Origin: Ruegeria lacuscaerulensis ITI-1157
GTDB taxonomy: Bacteria > Pseudomonadota > Alphaproteobacteria > Rhodobacterales > Rhodobacteraceae
Length of the DNA: 64,000 nucleotides
Direction: 5' to 3'
Assembly (NCBI GenBank): GCA_000161775.1
Contig: GG704596.1
Coordinates: forward strand, 1,697,593-1,761,592
The notes under the pieces are model-generated. The model was given only the letters and a program-made list of their open reading frames with translations. It ran no database searches and was not told the DNA's origin. The position numbers were made by a program, and so were the translations under genes. Each line of letters starts with the position of its first letter. Position 1 is the first letter of the stretch. Shown here piece by piece: positions 61,804 through 64,000 of this stretch.

Positions 61804-63033
61804 GTGCTGAACGTAAACCATATCAGCTACAGTTGCTCGGGCGGGGGGGCCGCAATTGCCGCGCGTCGGTTGCATGACGCCCTTTTGTCCATCGGCGCGG
61901 ACTCGTACATGACGATCGTTGATGGACCCGAAAATGAGCGGATCACAAAATTCACACCAAAAAGGACGCTGACCCGGTTATGCCAACGCGAATTCGCGCG
62001 GCATTTGCGAAGGAAATACGCTAAGAAACAGGTCGAGGGGTTGGCTTCTCTTGGCCTTGCCAAGTCGGGTTTGGGCGCGCATCTGAATCGCCAATCTCGG
62101 CAGATATTGAACTTGCATTGGGTCAATTCTGATATGATTTCGATCGCAGAGATCGGAAAGCTGAAACACCCCGTAGTCTGGACCTTTCACGATATGTGGC
62201 CGTTTTCCGGGGCCGAGCATGTCAGCGAGCTGGACAGATGGCGCAACGGCTATGCATCACCGACGCAAAGCGGATTCGATTTGAATCGATGGGTTTGGAA
62301 GAGAAAAGCCGCAAGTTGGAAGAAAAAGTTTCAAATCGTGTGCCCAAGCAATTGGCTGGCTGAATGCGTGCGGCAAAGTGCGTTGATGCGCGACTGGCCT
62401 GTGACCGTAATTCCGAACCCCATCGACACCGAGCTTTGGGCCACTGTCGGCAAAGCTCGGGCTCGCTCCGAACTATCGCTGCCGCAAGGCACTCCGCTGG
62501 TATTGTTCGGCGCTGTTCAAGCGACCGAAGATCCCAACAAGGGATTTTCCCTTCTCGCGGAAGCAATGCGCCGTGTGCATTCCGTCCTTCCCGACGTAGA
62601 AGCGGTTGTATTTGGGAGCGACAAAATCGACACAGATTTTCCGTATCCGGTGCATTTCATGGGTAGAATAAGCGACGAAAGCCTGCTGAAACGTATCTAT
62701 TCAGCTGCCGATGTTTTTGTATTGCCTTCGCGACGGGAAGTATTGGGATATACCGGAATTGAGGCCATGAGTTGCGGCGTCCCGGTTGTTGCCTTTAATG
62801 TGAGCGGTTTGACGGATTTGGTTCCCAATGAGCGTTTGGGATATTTGGCGCAGCCATTCGAGCCGGACGACCTTGCGAATGGGATAGTTTCGATCCTACA
62901 AAACCGCGAAAGCGATAGTGGTAAGGAAATGTCCAGAGCTGTTAGACAACACGCTGTGAACAGTTTTGGACAAGCGGTAGTCGCACGGCAATATGCTGCC
63001 CTCTACGAGAAGATCAGCCAGACACAGCCATAG
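61804..63033 (+). CDS. Family 4 glycosyltransferase
   Basis: This 409-residue GT-B glycosyltransferase has VNHISYSCSGGGAAIAARRLHDAL at the start, VWTFHDMWPFSGAEH near residue 122 and the donor-binding REVLGYTGIEAMSCGVPVVAF (the E-x7-E element) near 312. It would add a sugar from a nucleotide donor to a lipid-linked or surface glycan. The start is GTG after GGAGGTGCC. It has visibly more A and T than its neighbours, a sign of later acquisition. Confidence 0.87.
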   Translation: MLNVNHISYSCSGGGAAIAARRLHDALLSIGADSYMTIVDGPENERITKFTPKRTLTRLCQREFARHLRRKYAKKQVEGLASLGLAKSGLGAHLNRQSRQILNLHWVNSDMISIAEIGKLKHPVVWTFHDMWPFSGAEHVSELDRWRNGYASPTQSGFDLNRWVWKRKAASWKKKFQIVCPSNWLAECVRQSALMRDWPVTVIPNPIDTELWATVGKARARSELSLPQGTPLVLFGAVQATEDPNKGFSLLAEAMRRVHSVLPDVEAVVFGSDKIDTDFPYPVHFMGRISDESLLKRIYSAADVFVLPSRREVLGYTGIEAMSCGVPVVAFNVSGLTDLVPNERLGYLAQPFEPDDLANGIVSILQNRESDSGKEMSRAVRQHAVNSFGQAVVARQYAALYEKISQTQP

Positions 63034-63051
63034 CCCGGCCTTGCACGTTCG

Positions 63052-63822
63052 TCAGGATCCGCCCGTCTCATGTTCCAGACGCTGGCGCGCGATGCGTTCG
63101 TTGCGCTGCGCTTTCTGCTGGTCCTGCATGCAGCGTTCGACGAAGCTCAGGTGCTGTTCCACCGCCTGCCGGGCGGCCTCGGGGTCGCGGGCCTGAAGCG
63201 CTTCGTTGATTGCCCTGTGCTGGTTCAGGATCGCGTCGCGCGTCGTGCGTTGGTGGAACATGATCTGACGGTTGTAGAACACACCCTGCCGCAACAGATC
63301 GAACATCGACCGCATCATGTGCAGCATCACCACGTTGTGGCTGGCCTCGATGATCGCCATGTGGAACTGCGCGTCCAGATGGGCCTCCTCATCGGCCGCG
63401 TTGCGGGCATGGGCGGCCTCCATCTTGTCGAAAATCGCCTGAATCACCTTCAGGTCGCTGTCCGAGCCCAGCCGCGCGGCGCGTTCGGCCGCCAACCCTT
63501 CCATGTCGCGCCGGAATGACAGGTAATCGAACACGGCCTCGTCATGGCTGCTGAACAGACGGATCAGCGCCGGCGAAAAGGCCGAGCCCAGAACCTCGGC
63601 CACATAGATGCCTGATCCGGCCTTGGCGGTCAGCAGGCCCTGCTCCTGCAGTTGCGAGATCGCCTCGCGCAGCGACGGGCGCGACACGCCCAGCCGGTCG
63701 GCCAGCTCGCGCTCGGACGGCAGGCGTTCACCGGGGCGCAGGATCCCGCGCAGGATCAGCAACTCGATCTGTTTGACCACGGCCAGGGACAGTTTCTCGG
63801 TCTGGACTTTCTGAAAGGGCAT
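63052..63822 (-). CDS. GntR/FadR family transcriptional regulator
   Basis: This 256-residue protein has a GntR winged helix (VKQIELLILRGILRPGERLPSERELADRLGVSRPSLREAISQLQEQGLLTAK) and a C-terminal FCD effector domain (DAQFHMAIIEASHNVVMLHMM with His/Asp metal residues). LldR, PdhR and GlcC type regulators of organic-acid use share this build. The start MPFQKVQTEK follows CTTTCAG-type sequence poorly, but homology begins there. A gene diverges from it at the right window edge. Confidence 0.88.
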   Translation of the reverse strand: MPFQKVQTEKLSLAVVKQIELLILRGILRPGERLPSERELADRLGVSRPSLREAISQLQEQGLLTAKAGSGIYVAEVLGSAFSPALIRLFSSHDEAVFDYLSFRRDMEGLAAERAARLGSDSDLKVIQAIFDKMEAAHARNAADEEAHLDAQFHMAIIEASHNVVMLHMMRSMFDLLRQGVFYNRQIMFHQRTTRDAILNQHRAINEALQARDPEAARQAVEQHLSFVERCMQDQQKAQRNERIARQRLEHETGGS

Positions 63823-63839
63823 CGGATCACGCTGAAAAT

Positions 63840-63858
63840 TGGTCAAATCATATGACCA
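63840..63858. promoter_or_regulatory. FadR-family operator candidate 1
   Basis: TGGTCA, 7 bases, TGACCA: perfect 6-base arms, 18 bases from the regulator start. The TGGTN(n)ACCA pattern suits GntR/FadR proteins. Confidence 0.6.
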
Positions 63859-63910
63859 CACATGCCCGGCCCGCGCAAGAACGGGCCGCAATCACATTGG
63901 CTGAAACACT

Positions 63911-63929
63911 AGGTCAGTATTATTGACTT
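63911..63929. promoter_or_regulatory. FadR-family operator candidate 2
   Basis: AGGTCA, 7 bases, TGACTT repeats the GGTCA-N7-TGAC layout of the first site with imperfect outer bases, in the same divergent region. Confidence 0.5.
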
Positions 63930-63980
63930 TAAGCGCAGAGGTCATAGCGTCAGTCCGACCCAGCGGAGGAGGCTCGGCCC

Positions 63981-64000
63981 ATGCACCAGCTATTTGCAAC
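63981..64000 (+). CDS. Start of a divergent gene, cut by the window edge
   Basis: CGGAGGAGGCTCGGCCC precedes an ATG giving MHQLFA before the window ends. The ribosome site is strong. It is probably the target of the FadR-family regulator, but the product cannot be named. Confidence 0.55.

Noticed and set aside
1-64000. Mobile elements, phage genes, CRISPR arrays, tRNA or rRNA genes
   Set aside because: I looked for transposase motifs, terminal repeats, regular spacer arrays and tRNA-like arms and found none I could support.

Overview
The window is about 64 kb of GC-rich, densely coding alphaproteobacterial chromosome. The gene content points to the Rhodobacteraceae, and to a marine roseobacter close to Ruegeria: it combines a dihydroxypropanesulfonate (DHPS) cluster, sulfopyruvate decarboxylase, taurine:pyruvate aminotransferase, a DmdB-type acyl-CoA ligase, MipZ, BluB, and an F0 ATP synthase operon with both b' and b subunits. 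I saw no rRNA, tRNA, CRISPR array, prophage or insertion sequence.

Layout. 0.3-3.3 kb: a three-gene D-glutamate/D-amino-acid operon (dgcN, dgcA, D-amino-acid aminotransferase). 3.3-9.8 kb: housekeeping genes (two small conserved proteins, N-formylglutamate amidohydrolase, pyruvate kinase, an Lrp regulator, a universal stress protein paired with an alanine/glycine symporter, rpmI-rplT). 10-21 kb: a quaternary-amine catabolic region with a betaine-type ABC transporter, two convergent ureohydrolases, a non-pyrrolysine MttB-family methyltransferase, a DMGDH/sarcosine-dehydrogenase-like flavoprotein and a LysR regulator. 21-31 kb: a LacI-controlled sulfonate operon with a TRAP transporter (hpsKLM), DHPS dehydrogenases (hpsNOP), a stress protein, sulfopyruvate decarboxylase (comDE) and an FMN hydroxyacid oxidase. 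Its order traces DHPS to sulfolactate to sulfopyruvate to sulfoacetaldehyde. 31-34.5 kb: divergent tpa (taurine to sulfoacetaldehyde) and dmdB (methylmercaptopropionate to its CoA ester). 34.5-41.6 kb: homogentisate/aromatic degradation (maiA, FAD monooxygenase, degenerate MBL protein, fahA, hmgA) with a divergent MarR regulator.

41.6-52.4 kb: an adenylate cyclase, mipZ, and an expanded version of the widespread ffh-rpsP-rimM-trmD-rplS(-rpmE) translation cluster. It is interrupted by two acetyltransferases, chorismate mutase, bluB, a 49-residue membrane peptide, a sulfotransferase-like gene and an opposed GH25 lysozyme. 52.6-57.3 kb: single genes and divergent regulator/target pairs (prdX, a one-cysteine racemase, azoR/LysR/EamA, a stress protein behind an FNR-like box, ArsR). 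57.5-60.1 kb: the F0 ATP synthase operon ending at a strong terminator. 60.3-63.0 kb: a surface-polysaccharide island of visibly lower GC with a truncated FkbM methyltransferase. 63.0-64.0 kb: a FadR-family regulator, two operator-like repeats, and the first codons of a divergent gene.

The most interesting points are the unexplained pairing of ureohydrolases with quaternary-amine demethylation genes, the two LacI operators exactly two helical turns apart before the sulfonate operon, an MBL protein that has lost several metal ligands, a structured RNA leader in front of ffh, and five convergent gene pairs whose stop codons share one CTAG.
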